Positions 45,562 to 55,082 of a DNA stretch of 64,000 nucleotides are shown piece by piece. The translations under genes were made by a program, and so were the position numbers. The stretch is from NCBI RefSeq assembly GCF_024643205.1, contig NZ_JAMKQJ010000013.1:62001-126000 (forward strand), in the 5' to 3' direction. Position 1 is the first letter of the stretch; every line of letters starts with the position of its first letter. The stretch is from Parapedobacter tibetensis (GTDB lineage Bacteria; Bacteroidota; Bacteroidia; Sphingobacteriales; Sphingobacteriaceae). The notes below the pieces were generated by a model. It was given only the letters and a program-made list of their open reading frames with translations. It did not search any database and had not been told where the DNA came from.

Positions 45562-48330
45562 TAAAAAATCCCCTTTCATCCCCAACTCAGTAATGGAGTC
45601 GTATGGTGTCACATTTACAGCTTCCTCGACCCGTAACTGAAGAATGGCTACGCTATTTGGTGGCACGGTTAGTTCCAGCATAAGTCGTCCATTTTCCCTT
45701 GACCATTTCGATTCGATACTTCCTGCCGGGGAATCGAAAGCCGCTTTGGCCCAGCTTACAGCTGTCGCATTTGCGGCCGGGGGACGGATGATGAACCGAC
45801 GGAAGCCGGGATATTCAGGATCCCTGCGGATACCCGCCAACCCATCAATGTACCATGCACCGGGGTAGAGGTATGAACTATGCAGCAGCGAATGTCCCGG
45901 CAGGTCTTTTTCCCACATCTCCCAGATGGTGGTAGCTCCGTGTTCCTTCATGTATCCCCAGCTGGGGTAAGTGGTTTTGGATACCATGCTGTAAATCAAA
46001 TCGTCCCTACCTTCCTCACGAAGGAACTTGAATAGCAAAGCCCCGCCGGTAATGCCCGTATGGATATGCCCGCGGCGCACATGGAGGATCTCCCGCTCCA
46101 GTCGCTGCATTACCCGTCCCCGTATTCCTTCTGGTGGGATGCCCGCCAGCAATGCCGCGGCTAGGTTGGCCATCGAACCATCTGCATAGCTGTCGTCTGT
46201 TTCATTGAAAAACCGTGCATGCGTGGCTTTGGCTGATGCCTCGGCCCGCCGATTCCATCGGTCAGCCTCGGTTGTGTGCCCCAGCACATGGGCGACCTTG
46301 GCCGCCGTGCGCAGGTTGAATACATAATAGGCATTATTCAGACACAACGTTTCGGGCTTATCATTATTCATCCCCTCGGCCGTGGCATTGGGCCATAGCC
46401 AGTCGCCCAGAAAGTCCCATTGCCCGCCGAAGCGTTGCAAGAGATCAGCTTCTGTGTTGGAATTGAGGAAGCTGAGCCATCCTTCAATCAGTCCAAAATT
46501 CTTTTCTAACACCTGTTTATCCCCATAGTGCTGGTACATAAACCACGGCAGGGTAACCACAATACCGCCCCAAGCCGGGCCACCTCCGCCCCAATAGGTA
46601 GGCGCCGTATGGGGAAGGACGCCATTGCCAAGCATCCTTCCGCTACCCACCACCTTCCGTGCATGGTTAGTATCGAGCATATTGCCTACCATGGATTCGG
46701 TGCCCTGCACATCCCGCCAATCTTCCATCCACTTCGTATAGAACGCGCCTAATTGGTAATTGAACATCCCGGTCTCACTCGTGGCGTGGGCATCGCCTCC
46801 GTACCCCATGCGCTCCCGTTGGGGGCAGTCTACAATGTAACCGCCCAAAGAAAGGTTTTCGAATGTCCACCGTACACGATCGTATATCCAATTTTGTAGG
46901 GAATCCGAGCATTCAAATCGGGTGGCGTTTTGATAGTTCGTTCGTACCATCCATCCCTTAATGTCGTTGATAGCGGGTTGTTCTTTTAGCCCCCGTATCG
47001 TAATCCACCGGCCGGAGCTGTAGTTGAAGCGGTTGCGGAATGTGCCTTTACCACTTGGCCCAATAATATAGGCGCTATGAAGGTTGAATGTCATATCATC
47101 CTGTTCCCGTTCGGAATACTGGAACCGGACGGTATCTCCCTCCTGTCCCTTTACATTGACTGCTGTCCATCCTGCAAAATTCACCCCCATATCCACACGA
47201 TATGAGCCATCGGGCCGTGCCTCCACGCTTACCGGCCTGATTTCATCGAACAACCGGTTGGGTGCTACCAGCTGTGCTGAAAGCTTCAGTTGAGTTGGAT
47301 ATTCGATGGCCGTTTTCCAATCCGTCTCATCGCATGTAATCTTGTTCCAATCGGTTATCTCTTTGCGGGCATCCCACAGTTCACCCCCCATCTTCGCAAA
47401 GTCCCATTTGCCAAGGAGTTTATTCGGACTGGGGTGGGTTTTCCATGAGTTGTCTGTCATTACGGTCGCCATTGGTGTTGCATTGGCCGCCGGAAACCGT
47501 TCCCGATAAATGACCGCCTGCGCCATTACGATGGGTGTAAGCGGACGGTCGCCATGGAGGATATACGCCGGAAAAATGGACCATGAGGTCCCTAACCAAA
47601 TGGCTATCACGTTTGTTCCCCGTTTAAGTTCTCCGGCGATATCATACGCCACGTATCGTGCCCGTTTGGTATGGTCGGTCACAGCTGGCGCCAGTACATC
47701 TTCCCCGACGCGTTTACCGTTTACATAGAGTTCGTGATAACCTACCGACGCCAGGAATAACGTGGCCTTCCCAGGCTTTTTACTAAGTTCAACGGTTTTG
47801 CGGAACCACGGATCCGAAATGTTGTTGTCAGCGGCAGCCGGGTCGTATAATTCATCGCTTCCAATCCATTTGGCTAGCCATTCATGCTGCTCGAACAGGC
47901 CTGTGGACCAATAGGCGGATTCGCTCCATGCCGAAGCCACCCCATTTTCGTCTTTTACCTGCACTTTCCAGTGGTAGGTTCGGTCAGATTGCAGCTGCTG
48001 TCCACCGTATTGGATATGTTGCATTTCATCCGACTCCACCCATCCACTATCCCATATATCTGTTTTGCCCTTGGCCAGCAACCTATTTGTGGAGGCCACC
48101 AGTATCCGGTAGGCCGTTTGCCGTTTCCCGAAGGCATTTTTATTAGTGGCCTGGAGTATCCAGCCCAGCCGTGGGTGAGCCTCATCTATGCCTCTTGGAT
48201 TTTCGAGGTATTCACAACGAAGTTGGGCAGGAGAAACCGAGCGCTGCGATCTTGCGGATACCGGTGTAGTTAATGGTAAATTTATACCAACAACCATAAA
48301 TAGCAAGAAGACTTTGTTAATGGCAATCAT
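45481..48330 (-). CDS. Secreted alpha-L-rhamnosidase (GH78), four-domain type
   Basis: A 949-residue protein with an N-terminal signal. The full GH78 architecture is visible: N-terminal Ig-like segment ('SPAQLRCEYLENPRGID'), Bac_rhamnosid_N beta-sandwich ('ATLFLASVGYHELYVNGKRV'), alpha/alpha barrel with 'GGYIVDCPQRERMGYGGDAH' carrying the acid residue, and C-terminal domain ('ATTIWEMWEKDLPGHSLLHS', 'AGIRRDPEYPGFRRF'). It cleaves terminal alpha-L-rhamnose outside the cytoplasm. It probably stood next to the araC at 38180 before the 6.4-kb segment came between them. Confidence 0.92.
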   Translation of the reverse strand: MIAINKVFLLFMVVGINLPLTTPVSARSQRSVSPAQLRCEYLENPRGIDEAHPRLGWILQATNKNAFGKRQTAYRILVASTNRLLAKGKTDIWDSGWVESDEMQHIQYGGQQLQSDRTYHWKVQVKDENGVASAWSESAYWSTGLFEQHEWLAKWIGSDELYDPAAADNNISDPWFRKTVELSKKPGKATLFLASVGYHELYVNGKRVGEDVLAPAVTDHTKRARYVAYDIAGELKRGTNVIAIWLGTSWSIFPAYILHGDRPLTPIVMAQAVIYRERFPAANATPMATVMTDNSWKTHPSPNKLLGKWDFAKMGGELWDARKEITDWNKITCDETDWKTAIEYPTQLKLSAQLVAPNRLFDEIRPVSVEARPDGSYRVDMGVNFAGWTAVNVKGQEGDTVRFQYSEREQDDMTFNLHSAYIIGPSGKGTFRNRFNYSSGRWITIRGLKEQPAINDIKGWMVRTNYQNATRFECSDSLQNWIYDRVRWTFENLSLGGYIVDCPQRERMGYGGDAHATSETGMFNYQLGAFYTKWMEDWRDVQGTESMVGNMLDTNHARKVVGSGRMLGNGVLPHTAPTYWGGGGPAWGGIVVTLPWFMYQHYGDKQVLEKNFGLIEGWLSFLNSNTEADLLQRFGGQWDFLGDWLWPNATAEGMNNDKPETLCLNNAYYVFNLRTAAKVAHVLGHTTEADRWNRRAEASAKATHARFFNETDDSYADGSMANLAAALLAGIPPEGIRGRVMQRLEREILHVRRGHIHTGITGGALLFKFLREEGRDDLIYSMVSKTTYPSWGYMKEHGATTIWEMWEKDLPGHSLLHSSYLYPGAWYIDGLAGIRRDPEYPGFRRFIIRPPAANATAVSWAKAAFDSPAGSIESKWSRENGRLMLELTVPPNSVAILQLRVEEAVNVTPYDSITELGMKGDFLQYELQSGSYRLEADKKMAASAMQPGR

Positions 48331-48469
48331 AAAATATTAAACTGGATAAAAACGAAAGTAAGGATATTTTCTCGTTACACCCACGCTATAGTAGTACATT
48401 TAATTGCAAATATATCCTCCGATTATAAATTGAAGTCGCTACATTAGCTTGAAATATAAATCTATAGCC

Positions 48470-49048
48470 ATGGACAATATTATGAATCTATTGAACGGCG
48501 GTCTCAGCAAAGATGTCATTGCGGGCATAACGAAACAAACAGGAGCTACCGAGGAACAGACCCAATCGGTGGTTTCAAGTGCCCTGCCCGCCCTGCTGGG
48601 CGCCTTGCAAAACAATGCCAGTAGCGGGGAAGGTGCCCAAGGTATCCTGAACGCCATTGGTTCCAAGCACGATGGAAGCATCCTAGATAACCTGCAAGGT
48701 TTCTTGGGAAGTAGCGATACCTCAGATGGTAACGGTATACTGAAACATCTATTAGGCAATAAGCAAGGAGCACTTGAGCAAGGGATCAGCGGGAAAACCG
48801 GTGTATCCTCCGGCACCGTGTCCAAGATACTGGCTATGCTAGCACCTATTGTCATGGGTTACCTCGGCAAACAAACTCGTAGTAACAATGTCAGTGACGG
48901 CAACGGACTGCAAGATCTCTTGGGTGGAATGCTAGGCGGCAAATCCGGTGGCAATGTCTTGGGTGGCATGCTCGACCAAAATGGCGACGGTAAATTGGGT
49001 GTCGATGACGTCGGCGGACTATTGGGTGGCTTATTCGGGAAGAAGTAA
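48470..49048 (+). CDS. DUF937 family protein with Gly-rich, EF-hand-like tail
   Basis: Start chosen at the ATG at 48470 ('MDNIMNLLNGGLSKDV'). The DUF937 helical domain covers about residues 1-140 ('VSSALPALLGALQNN', 'ILAMLAPIVMGYLGKQ'). The tail is Gly-rich and has a Ca-binding-type loop 'DQNGDGKLGVDD' followed by 'VGGLLGGLFGKK'. The family is widespread with no known biochemical role. Its stop lies 5 bp from the convergent ATPase gene. Confidence 0.85.
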   Translation: MDNIMNLLNGGLSKDVIAGITKQTGATEEQTQSVVSSALPALLGALQNNASSGEGAQGILNAIGSKHDGSILDNLQGFLGSSDTSDGNGILKHLLGNKQGALEQGISGKTGVSSGTVSKILAMLAPIVMGYLGKQTRSNNVSDGNGLQDLLGGMLGGKSGGNVLGGMLDQNGDGKLGVDDVGGLLGGLFGKK

Positions 49049-49052
49049 AGGA

Positions 49053-50594
49053 CTAACATTCTTTGGCCGAGTAGTCGGCCACGTTGCGTTGCTGCGATGA
49101 GAAACTGATTCCTATTGCTGTTTTTTGCCTAGAGTCAGCGGTATAAGGTGTAAGGTAGCCATTATCAAGCACCTGCTGCAATGCCTCCTCGGCCGTGCCA
49201 TCCAACTTGAGTTCGATGACATAAATATAGCGGTCGGTCTGGACCAGTAAATCGCAACGCCCCTTGCTGCTGTGTACTTCGGTACCAACGTCTACTCCTA
49301 CTTTCTGGAAAGTAAGCAGCATAATGATGTGGAATATGGATTCCGTATCCGCCCGCCAATGATCGTAAGGAATGCTGGCGATCACCGCATTAAGCGCATC
49401 GATTAGCCCAGGGATGTCATGATTTTGGATGGCCAACAGGATGCCCCCGGTTTCGTTGGCAGAGGTATCTGGATATACGCCCCGATAGGCGCTCAGCAAG
49501 TTATCCAACAAACTGTCCTTAACCTCCTGGTTGGGGTATCCTAATTCATACAAGCGGCTATTGGGGTTGTATTCCTTGATAGTCAAGTAACCCGTTTGGA
49601 ACAGCAACGGGATGGAAAGCATGTGCAGCGGGTCGAAATTGCCCAATATGTGTTCCGTACTACTCACGCGCTCAAAGTCATATTCCCCACGGGCACGTAT
49701 CCCATTGACCAAAAACGTGGGTGAACCTGTGGCAAACCAATAATTCCTAAACTCCCCCTCTTTCATGAAGGAAAGCAAGGAAAACGGGTTATACAGTGTA
49801 TCACGGCCTCCCCAGGAATAGCCGTTGTACCACTGTCGTACCTTCTCGATGAGCTCCACCTCGCGGACACCCATTTCATCGGCATAATTCCGGATTTCCG
49901 CCACAAAGTTGGTTTCCAACTCCTGTTGTGTAATGCCCACCAGTGCATTGAACATCCGGCCTACGGTGATGTCCTGCAAGTTGTTCAAATCCGAAAAGAT
50001 GCTTACTTTGCTGAACCGGCTCACCCCCGTCAAGAAAAGGAAGCGGATATGGCGGTCCGCATCTTTTAACACGGAGTAGAAGCTTTTGAATACCGCACGG
50101 TTTTCTTTCACTTTGGCGGGGTCGTCAAGGTAATCGATAATCGGTTTATCGTATTCATCGACGAGGATGACCACCTGCCCTAAACTTTTGGCCGCTTTCT
50201 CAATGAGTTCCCGGAATTTGCTCTTCAGGTCGGTCTCCAATAGATCCAGTCCCATCTCTTCGGCCACCTTATTCAGTTCACTGGATAAGGCGTCATACAA
50301 TCCCCTTTTTTGGTAATCGATCTGACTTATCCGTAGGTGGATGACCGGGTTTTTCTGCTCCCAGTCCCAATGGTCGGCAATCCAGAGCCCTTCAAACAGT
50401 TTGTGGTTCCCGGAAAACAACTCATCGATCGTATCCACCAACAGCGACTTTCCGAATCGCCGTGGCCGGCTCAGGAAATAATAGTTACCCGTAGTAACCA
50501 ATTCGTGAATCAGTTCTGTTTTGTCAATATACAGATAGTCCCCCTCCCGTATTTTACGGAAGCTTTGCAAACCGATAGGATATTTCCTGCGCAT
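49053..50594 (-). CDS. AAA-ATPase-like/PD-(D/E)XK nuclease-like protein
   Basis: A 513-residue protein of the 'AAA-ATPase_like plus DUF1703' type abundant in Bacteroidota. The N-terminus reads 'YPIGLQSFRKIREGDYLYID', with P-loop-like 'SRPRRFGKSLLVDTIDELF' and Walker B 'VVILVDEYDKPI'. The C-terminal PD-(D/E)XK-like core is 'GRCDLLVQTDRYIYVIELKL' with 'AEEALQQ'. These genes multiply in genomes and are thought to be selfish or defence-related; this is not proven. Confidence 0.87.
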   Translation of the reverse strand: MRRKYPIGLQSFRKIREGDYLYIDKTELIHELVTTGNYYFLSRPRRFGKSLLVDTIDELFSGNHKLFEGLWIADHWDWEQKNPVIHLRISQIDYQKRGLYDALSSELNKVAEEMGLDLLETDLKSKFRELIEKAAKSLGQVVILVDEYDKPIIDYLDDPAKVKENRAVFKSFYSVLKDADRHIRFLFLTGVSRFSKVSIFSDLNNLQDITVGRMFNALVGITQQELETNFVAEIRNYADEMGVREVELIEKVRQWYNGYSWGGRDTLYNPFSLLSFMKEGEFRNYWFATGSPTFLVNGIRARGEYDFERVSSTEHILGNFDPLHMLSIPLLFQTGYLTIKEYNPNSRLYELGYPNQEVKDSLLDNLLSAYRGVYPDTSANETGGILLAIQNHDIPGLIDALNAVIASIPYDHWRADTESIFHIIMLLTFQKVGVDVGTEVHSSKGRCDLLVQTDRYIYVIELKLDGTAEEALQQVLDNGYLTPYTADSRQKTAIGISFSSQQRNVADYSAKEC

Positions 50595-50616
50595 GAAGCA
50601 AATATAATGCTTTTAC

Positions 50617-50889
50617 TCAGAAATCCCCATACGCCACTTGGGAACAGGGCAACAGCTTACGCCATAGTTCCACCACTTGATCGCGGTCATCCAACCCAAA
50701 CTCCACCCGGTATTGGCCATCGATATGCGCTCGGAAGAGCTCCTTTTTTATAACCGCATCCTTCCGGTAATCATTCTTCTGCCTCATCCACAATCCATCG
50801 TATCCAATATGGTGCTTTTGGAGGAAAGCTTCCGTCTGCGGCCGGTAGACTTCCTCCCTGCCGGATAACAACAGGATTTTATAGCCCAT
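50617..50889 (-). pseudogene. Polynucleotide kinase 3'-phosphatase-like (HAD) C-terminal remnant
   Basis: The 90 codons from an ATG at 50889 correspond to the second half of a T4 Pnk-type 3'-phosphatase domain: 'ILLLSGREEVYRPQTEAFL', 'LWMRQKNDYRKDAVIKKELF', 'FGLDDRDQVVELWRK' and 'CSQVAYGDF'. The essential N-terminal DxDGT motif with the nucleophile Asp is absent, and an in-frame TAG lies just upstream of the ATG. Full-length relatives are about 150 residues. It is thus a 5'-truncated gene; a short translated product is possible but should be inactive. Confidence 0.6.
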
Positions 50890-50982
50890 GCAATACTAAC
50901 ACAGTTGCAGACGAAACGACTTTTAACTACTTCCAAACTTACCACCCACCTTTTCAGAACAGTTAACAAATTCATTATCTGC

Positions 50983-51725
50983 TTATTTGTAAGCCTTCCA
51001 AACTTCTCTTTCAAGTCTGCTTATTCGTTGAAATTCATCATCGGTCATTTTCCATTGTAAGGAAGAGAGGTTGTCACTGACCTGTTTTAAGTTCTTTGCT
51101 CCGGGAATATAAATCATTTTTGGATGGCTATTTAACAACCAATTTAATGCTACTTGTACTATGGTAGCTTGGTGAGTAGAAGCAATTTCTTCCATAAGTT
51201 CAAATAGCGGCTCCAGCTTCTCTCTTTCAAGTTCGTAAGGTTTCTTAAATAGACTTTTAAGCCAAAAAGTCGGATGTCCTGTACCAAATATATCTAATTG
51301 CATAACTTTCATAATTGACTTTACATTTTTGGGGTAATCCATACCACCGACCCTGTACTTGCCCGTCAAGATACCTTCTGCCAGTGGAAGAATAGCAATA
51401 GGTGCTACATTCAATTCGTCACAAGTTTCTAATAGACCATTGGTTTCAGGGTGACGAAATAACAAGTTATACCCTATTTGATTGGAAGCAATCAGAATAC
51501 CTTGTTTGTCAAGAGTTTCTCTGACTCCCCTTTCGCATAACTGTCCGAAGTATCGAAAAAATTAACGCCTGCATCCAAACTTGCTTTGAATGCCTCAAAC
51601 ACATCTTTTTCGGTATATTTTGAGCCATAGCCAAAACTCCCTTTTCCCCAGGCTTGTGTACCTATTCCCATTGCAGTGACGTTAATTCCACAAACCCCTA
51701 ATGCACGATATGCTATTTTGTTCAT
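50983..51725 (-). pseudogene. Aldo/keto reductase with internal deletion and frameshift
   Basis: The gene starts normally at 51725 ('MNKIAYRALGVCGINV', 'AGVNFFDTSDSYAKGESEKL', with the Asp and Tyr of the AKR active site) and stops at 51492 in 'LLTNKVF'. In another frame the DNA continues as 'GILIASNQIGYNLLFRHPET' and reads to the normal C-terminus at 50983 ('LNWLLNSHPKMIYIPGAKN'). About 90-120 residues of barrel, including the Lys/His region, are missing at the junction near 51495. It is divergent from the HxlR gene, a common pair. Confidence 0.75.
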
Positions 51726-51768
51726 TTTTTAAAAGAATTTTATTTCGTGACAAAAGTAAAAAGCAAAT

Positions 51769-51785
51769 GGTATATATTTGTAACC
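51769..51785. promoter_or_regulatory. Shared promoter/operator zone of AKR and HxlR genes
   Basis: In the 79-bp divergent gap there are TAnnTTTG-type -7 candidates on both strands (plus 51773-51780, minus 51758-51751). A weak dyad GGT-N11-ACC (51769-51785) overlaps the plus-strand one. HxlR regulators usually bind such gaps and control the divergent enzyme gene. No good -33 partner was found for either. Confidence 0.3.
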
Positions 51786-51804
51786 AGTATTAAAAAGGAT
51801 ACCG

Positions 51805-52146
51805 GTGAAAGAAAGAGAAATATCTGATAAAGAGATTATTAATTATTTGCAAGACACGTTGTATGTGATTAATGGTAAATGGAAACTACCTGTTTTAATG
51901 GCCATAAAGAGGGGAAGCACCCGTTTCAGGGAAATTCAACGTTATGTTCCGCCTATTACAAGCAGGGTATTGTCGTCTGAATTGAAATTATTGGAACAAA
52001 ACAAACTAGTTACTAGAAAGGTATATGATGAAATACCTGTGTTAGTGGAATATACATTAACAACGTATAGCGAAACACTATTTCCAATCATTGAACTCAT
52101 GGTTTATTGGGGTAAAGACCATAGAAAAGTAATTGCAGGAAAGTAA
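51805..52146 (+). CDS. HxlR family winged-helix regulator
   Basis: A 113-residue protein that starts with GTG at 51805 ('MKEREISDKEI'). The HxlR winged helix is plain: 'GKWKLPVLMAIKRGSTRFRE' , 'ITSRVLSSELKLLEQNKLV' and 'VEYTLTTYSETLFPIIELM'. The usual N-terminal Cys used by some redox-sensing members is not seen. It is divergent from the broken aldo/keto reductase gene, its probable target. Confidence 0.85.
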   Translation: MKEREISDKEIINYLQDTLYVINGKWKLPVLMAIKRGSTRFREIQRYVPPITSRVLSSELKLLEQNKLVTRKVYDEIPVLVEYTLTTYSETLFPIIELMVYWGKDHRKVIAGK

Positions 52147-52240
52147 TTTTTGTCAAGCTAACAAAGAAATTGGAAAATGTACATAGATAAATAACCGAAA
52201 AAACAAGCAACGACCCGCTAACATCGTATTGGCAATTACC

Positions 52241-53143
52241 ATGAAGCAGAAAATTCAAATTATTTCAGCACCATCCATATTGGGATTAAAACCGACCGGG
52301 GTTGAACAATTAGCTAACGTCTTACTTAATACTGGTCGCCTGCACAAACTGAAGTATGTTGAGCCCCTGATTGAAGTTCCTACATTAAATGCTGGTTATA
52401 ATAAACATAGAGACCATAAAACAAAATGCCTTAATCCGACAGCAATACACGATTTCTCGAGGATATTAATGAGCTACATTGCAGAACAGATTGATAAATC
52501 TAATTTTCCGCTTGTCTTAGGTGGTGACTGTAGTATCCTCATCGGAATCATGCCCGGTTTAAGATCAAAAGGGAACTTTGGTTTGATTTTCCTGGATGCA
52601 CATGCAGACTTCTATGAACCCGCCAAATCAACCACAGGCGAGCTTGCAGACATGGATTTAGCAATTGTTACTGGTCGTGGTCCTGATATTTTAACTGACA
52701 TTGATAATTTGAAGCCTTACGTTGAAGACAAAAATGTTATTCAGATTGGGCAAAGAGATGCGGAACAAACAAAGGAATACGGTTCGCAGGATATTAGAAA
52801 GACAGGCATAAATGTTTTTGACTTTGCCACTATAAAATCAGCAGGGTTAGACAAAGTGATTGACGATGTTATTAAATACATGGACGAGTTGAATCTTGAT
52901 GGTTTTTGGATTCATTTTGATACCGATGTAATTAGTGACGATGAAAACCCTGCGGTAGACTATCGTCTTCCCGGTGGATTAACTTTTAAAGAGGCTGAAC
53001 ATTTACTGAACCAATTAGTGCAGACGGGAAAAATAACAGGCATAAGCGTGACAATTTTCAATCCCAATTTAGACAAGAGTGGCGAAATAGCAATAAAAAT
53101 ATCAGACTGCTTAGTTTTTGGTTTAAGTAAAAATAGCTGCTAA
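52241..53143 (+). CDS. Arginase/ureohydrolase superfamily protein
   Basis: Start chosen at the ATG at 52241; a TTG at 52229 would add four residues. The 300-residue product has the ureohydrolase metal motifs in order: 'LGGDCSILIG' (Cys replaces the usual His after GGD), 'FLDAHADFYEP' and 'HFDTDVISDDENP'. So a binuclear Mn site is likely but not canonical. Guanidino-substrate hydrolysis is typical of the family; the substrate is unknown. The TAA stop lies inside the left arm of an attC-like repeat, as in integron cassettes. Confidence 0.82.
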   Translation: MKQKIQIISAPSILGLKPTGVEQLANVLLNTGRLHKLKYVEPLIEVPTLNAGYNKHRDHKTKCLNPTAIHDFSRILMSYIAEQIDKSNFPLVLGGDCSILIGIMPGLRSKGNFGLIFLDAHADFYEPAKSTTGELADMDLAIVTGRGPDILTDIDNLKPYVEDKNVIQIGQRDAEQTKEYGSQDIRKTGINVFDFATIKSAGLDKVIDDVIKYMDELNLDGFWIHFDTDVISDDENPAVDYRLPGGLTFKEAEHLLNQLVQTGKITGISVTIFNPNLDKSGEIAIKISDCLVFGLSKNSC

Positions 53144-53269
53144 CATAGGCTTGGCGCAAGCGGGGCTGACGAACAGGGGCTGAACATTTGTATTTCAATT
53201 TGGCTTCAGTGCAAAGGTTGGGCTGACATTCCCTGATTTCCCCGCCTGCGCCAAGCCCGGAACGTTAGC
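53139..53269. repeat. attC-like inverted repeat 1
   Basis: Outer boxes GCTAAC (53139-53144) and GTTAGC (53264-53269) are complementary. Inside them the arms GGCTTGGCGCAAGCGGGG (from 53148) and CCCCGCCTGCGCCAAGCC (from 53240) pair with one mismatch. The central about 75 bp are unpaired or weakly paired. Box order, length near 130 bp, imperfect pairing and the position just after a gene agree with an integron attC recombination site. No integrase is near. Confidence 0.55.
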
Positions 53270-53440
53270 GGTAATTGTAAAACAGAAGGAGTAACACAAA
53301 ACGAAATGAAACCATCATGATTTTTCAGATCACACAGTGGGATGAATAAACCGAGCTTGCGAGCTCTTGAACACCCATTTAGTAAACAGTTGTGAAAAAT
53401 CTGATAGCTTCATCGCCTTTTAAAAACAAATTATATACAG

Positions 53441-53957
53441 ATGAAAAAAATAGATAAGAATAATTTTAAAAGACTTATTGGAGCTTGGAAAACTCGAGGT
53501 GATATAAAGTCTGGTCAGGACAACCTGAAATTANATAGATAAGAATAATTTTAAAAGACTTATTGGAGCTTGGAAAACTCGAGGTGATATAAAGTCTGGT
53601 CAGGACAACCTGAAATTAATTGGTATTGACAGTTACGAATTGATACTTGACGGAAACTATATATTGCATAAGGCAGACGTTCAGATGGGTAATGAAAGAA
53701 GTGAAACTTTAGAAATTATTCAATTGGATAACTCAATTGACAAAGCAAAAATGCAATACTTCAACACAAAAGGTGAAGATGGCATAATGAAAAGTTCTAT
53801 AATCAACAATGAATTCAAGATTGAAGGAAAAGGTTTAACGTTTAATGGAACAATCAATGATGAAAACACAAAGATTATAGGTAAATGGTACATTCAGACA
53901 GAAAATGATAAATGGACTGACTTTATTGACCTAACCCTTGAAAAACAAAAAAGTTAA
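53441..53957 (+). pseudogene. Lipocalin-like small protein, frame broken by an 84-bp duplication with an N
   Basis: The ATG at 53441 opens 'MKKIDKNNFKRLIGAWKTRG'; after 31 codons the DNA reaches an N at 53534 and then repeats the last 84 bp exactly. Because 84 plus 1 is not a multiple of three, the frame is lost. Removing one copy and the N restores a 143-residue protein that ends 'FIDLTLEKQKS'. That protein looks like a DUF1579/lipocalin-like beta-barrel ('LIGAWKTRG', 'GLTFNGTINDENTKIIGKW'). The break is probably an assembly error, so the gene is likely intact in the organism. Confidence 0.7.
53450..53618. repeat. Exact 84-bp tandem duplication around an ambiguous base
   Basis: Positions 53450-53533 and 53535-53618 are identical and separated only by an N at 53534. 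A single undefined base between perfect copies is the mark of two contig ends that overlap but were joined instead of merged. Confidence 0.9.
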
Positions 53958-54009
53958 TGCTATCAAAAGCAGTTCTAGGGACAAATCATATATAAACGAG
54001 ATCAACCTA

Positions 54010-54840
54010 ATGAAAAACGAAAGTACTCAAACAGAAATTGAAGCCCATATTCGAAAATTAATTGACCAACAAATCAGGGCAGTTTGTGATAAGAATATTG
54101 ATCAGGCTTTGAACAATTATGATAAGGATGTCCTATCATTCGATGTAGTAGACCCGTTACAATTTATAGGAATAGATGCAATAAGAAAAAGATTAGAAGA
54201 GTGGTTCTCAACGTTTCAAGGCCCTATCGAAAATGAGATTAACGATCTCAAAATAGAATTATCTGGAAATGTAGCTTTCTGTTCCAGGCTAAACCATGTG
54301 AACGCAGTCAAGGTTGATGGTGGGAAATTAGACATGTGGTGGCGTGAAACAACTTGTTTTAAGAAAATGGATGGTCGTTGGATGATTACGCATGTGCATA
54401 GCTCAGTACCATTTAATACTCAAAATGGTAAAGCTTCTACTGCTCTCAAGCCGTCTACTACATTGGAAGATATCTCCATCACAAACAGGGAAGAAAAAAA
54501 AGTATCACTGCTTATTAAAAAGTATTTTGCTGCTTATGAGTCAAATGACAGGAAGGCAATTGGCGAACTATTGAGTGAGGATTTTAGGTTTAGCAGCCCT
54601 GACGACCCTGATATTGATAAGGCAACCTATTTCAAGAAGTGCTGGCCATTTAGTGAAAAGGCTAAATTTTACAAAATCGAAAGACTTATTGAGGAAGATG
54701 ATGAAGCTTTTGTTCAATATGAATGTGAAACGATTAGAGGAAATAAGTTTAAGAACACGGAACTCTTTAAAATAAAAGCAAGCAAAATAAAAAAAGTAGA
54801 GGTTTACTATGGTTCTCTGCCAAATGGAATTTCAGAATAG
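54010..54840 (+). CDS. Two-domain SnoaL/NTF2-like protein
   Basis: Start chosen at the ATG at 54010 ('MKNESTQTEIEAHIRKL'); a TTG at 53938 overlaps the previous gene. The 276-residue product contains two NTF2-like cone folds: residues about 8-135 ('ALNNYDKDVLSFDVVDPL', 'WWRETTCFKKMDGRWMITHV') and 160-270 ('YFAAYESNDRKAIGELLSED'). Such folds serve as small-molecule isomerases, cyclases or binding proteins. A fusion of two copies is less common than the single domain. Cassette-like, A+T-rich context. Confidence 0.78.
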   Translation: MKNESTQTEIEAHIRKLIDQQIRAVCDKNIDQALNNYDKDVLSFDVVDPLQFIGIDAIRKRLEEWFSTFQGPIENEINDLKIELSGNVAFCSRLNHVNAVKVDGGKLDMWWRETTCFKKMDGRWMITHVHSSVPFNTQNGKASTALKPSTTLEDISITNREEKKVSLLIKKYFAAYESNDRKAIGELLSEDFRFSSPDDPDIDKATYFKKCWPFSEKAKFYKIERLIEEDDEAFVQYECETIRGNKFKNTELFKIKASKIKKVEVYYGSLPNGISE

Positions 54841-54848
54841 AAAAGGCT

Positions 54849-55082
54849 TCAGTATAGATGAAAACTTAATCTACATGAGAAGAAACAACGAACCGCTAAC
54901 AACACCTCTGTGAGGAGTATTCGTTTGCCAATTCGGTTAAACAATGGCACATCTAATTCATTTTCAAGCTGCTTAATTTGCTGCGATAGTGTACTCTGGC
55001 TGACATTCAAAATCTTCGCAGCTTCGGTAAAATTTAATAATTCCTTTGCCTTAAGGAAGTATTTAATCTGTCTCAGCTCCAT
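54849..55082 (-). pseudogene. LysR regulator N-terminal fragment, cut at an attC-like half-site
   Basis: From the ATG at 55082 a clean LysR winged-helix is read for about 59 residues ('MELRQIKYFLKAKELLNFTE', 'STLSQQIKQLENELDVPLFN'), then sequence identity ends at 'RILLTE'. The following codons run through GTTAGC (complement of 54895-54900) and stop by chance. About 230 residues of effector domain are missing. The cut coincides with the 17-mer AACAACGAACCGCTAAC (54884-54900), which recurs nearly unchanged at 57883-57899. Confidence 0.7.
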
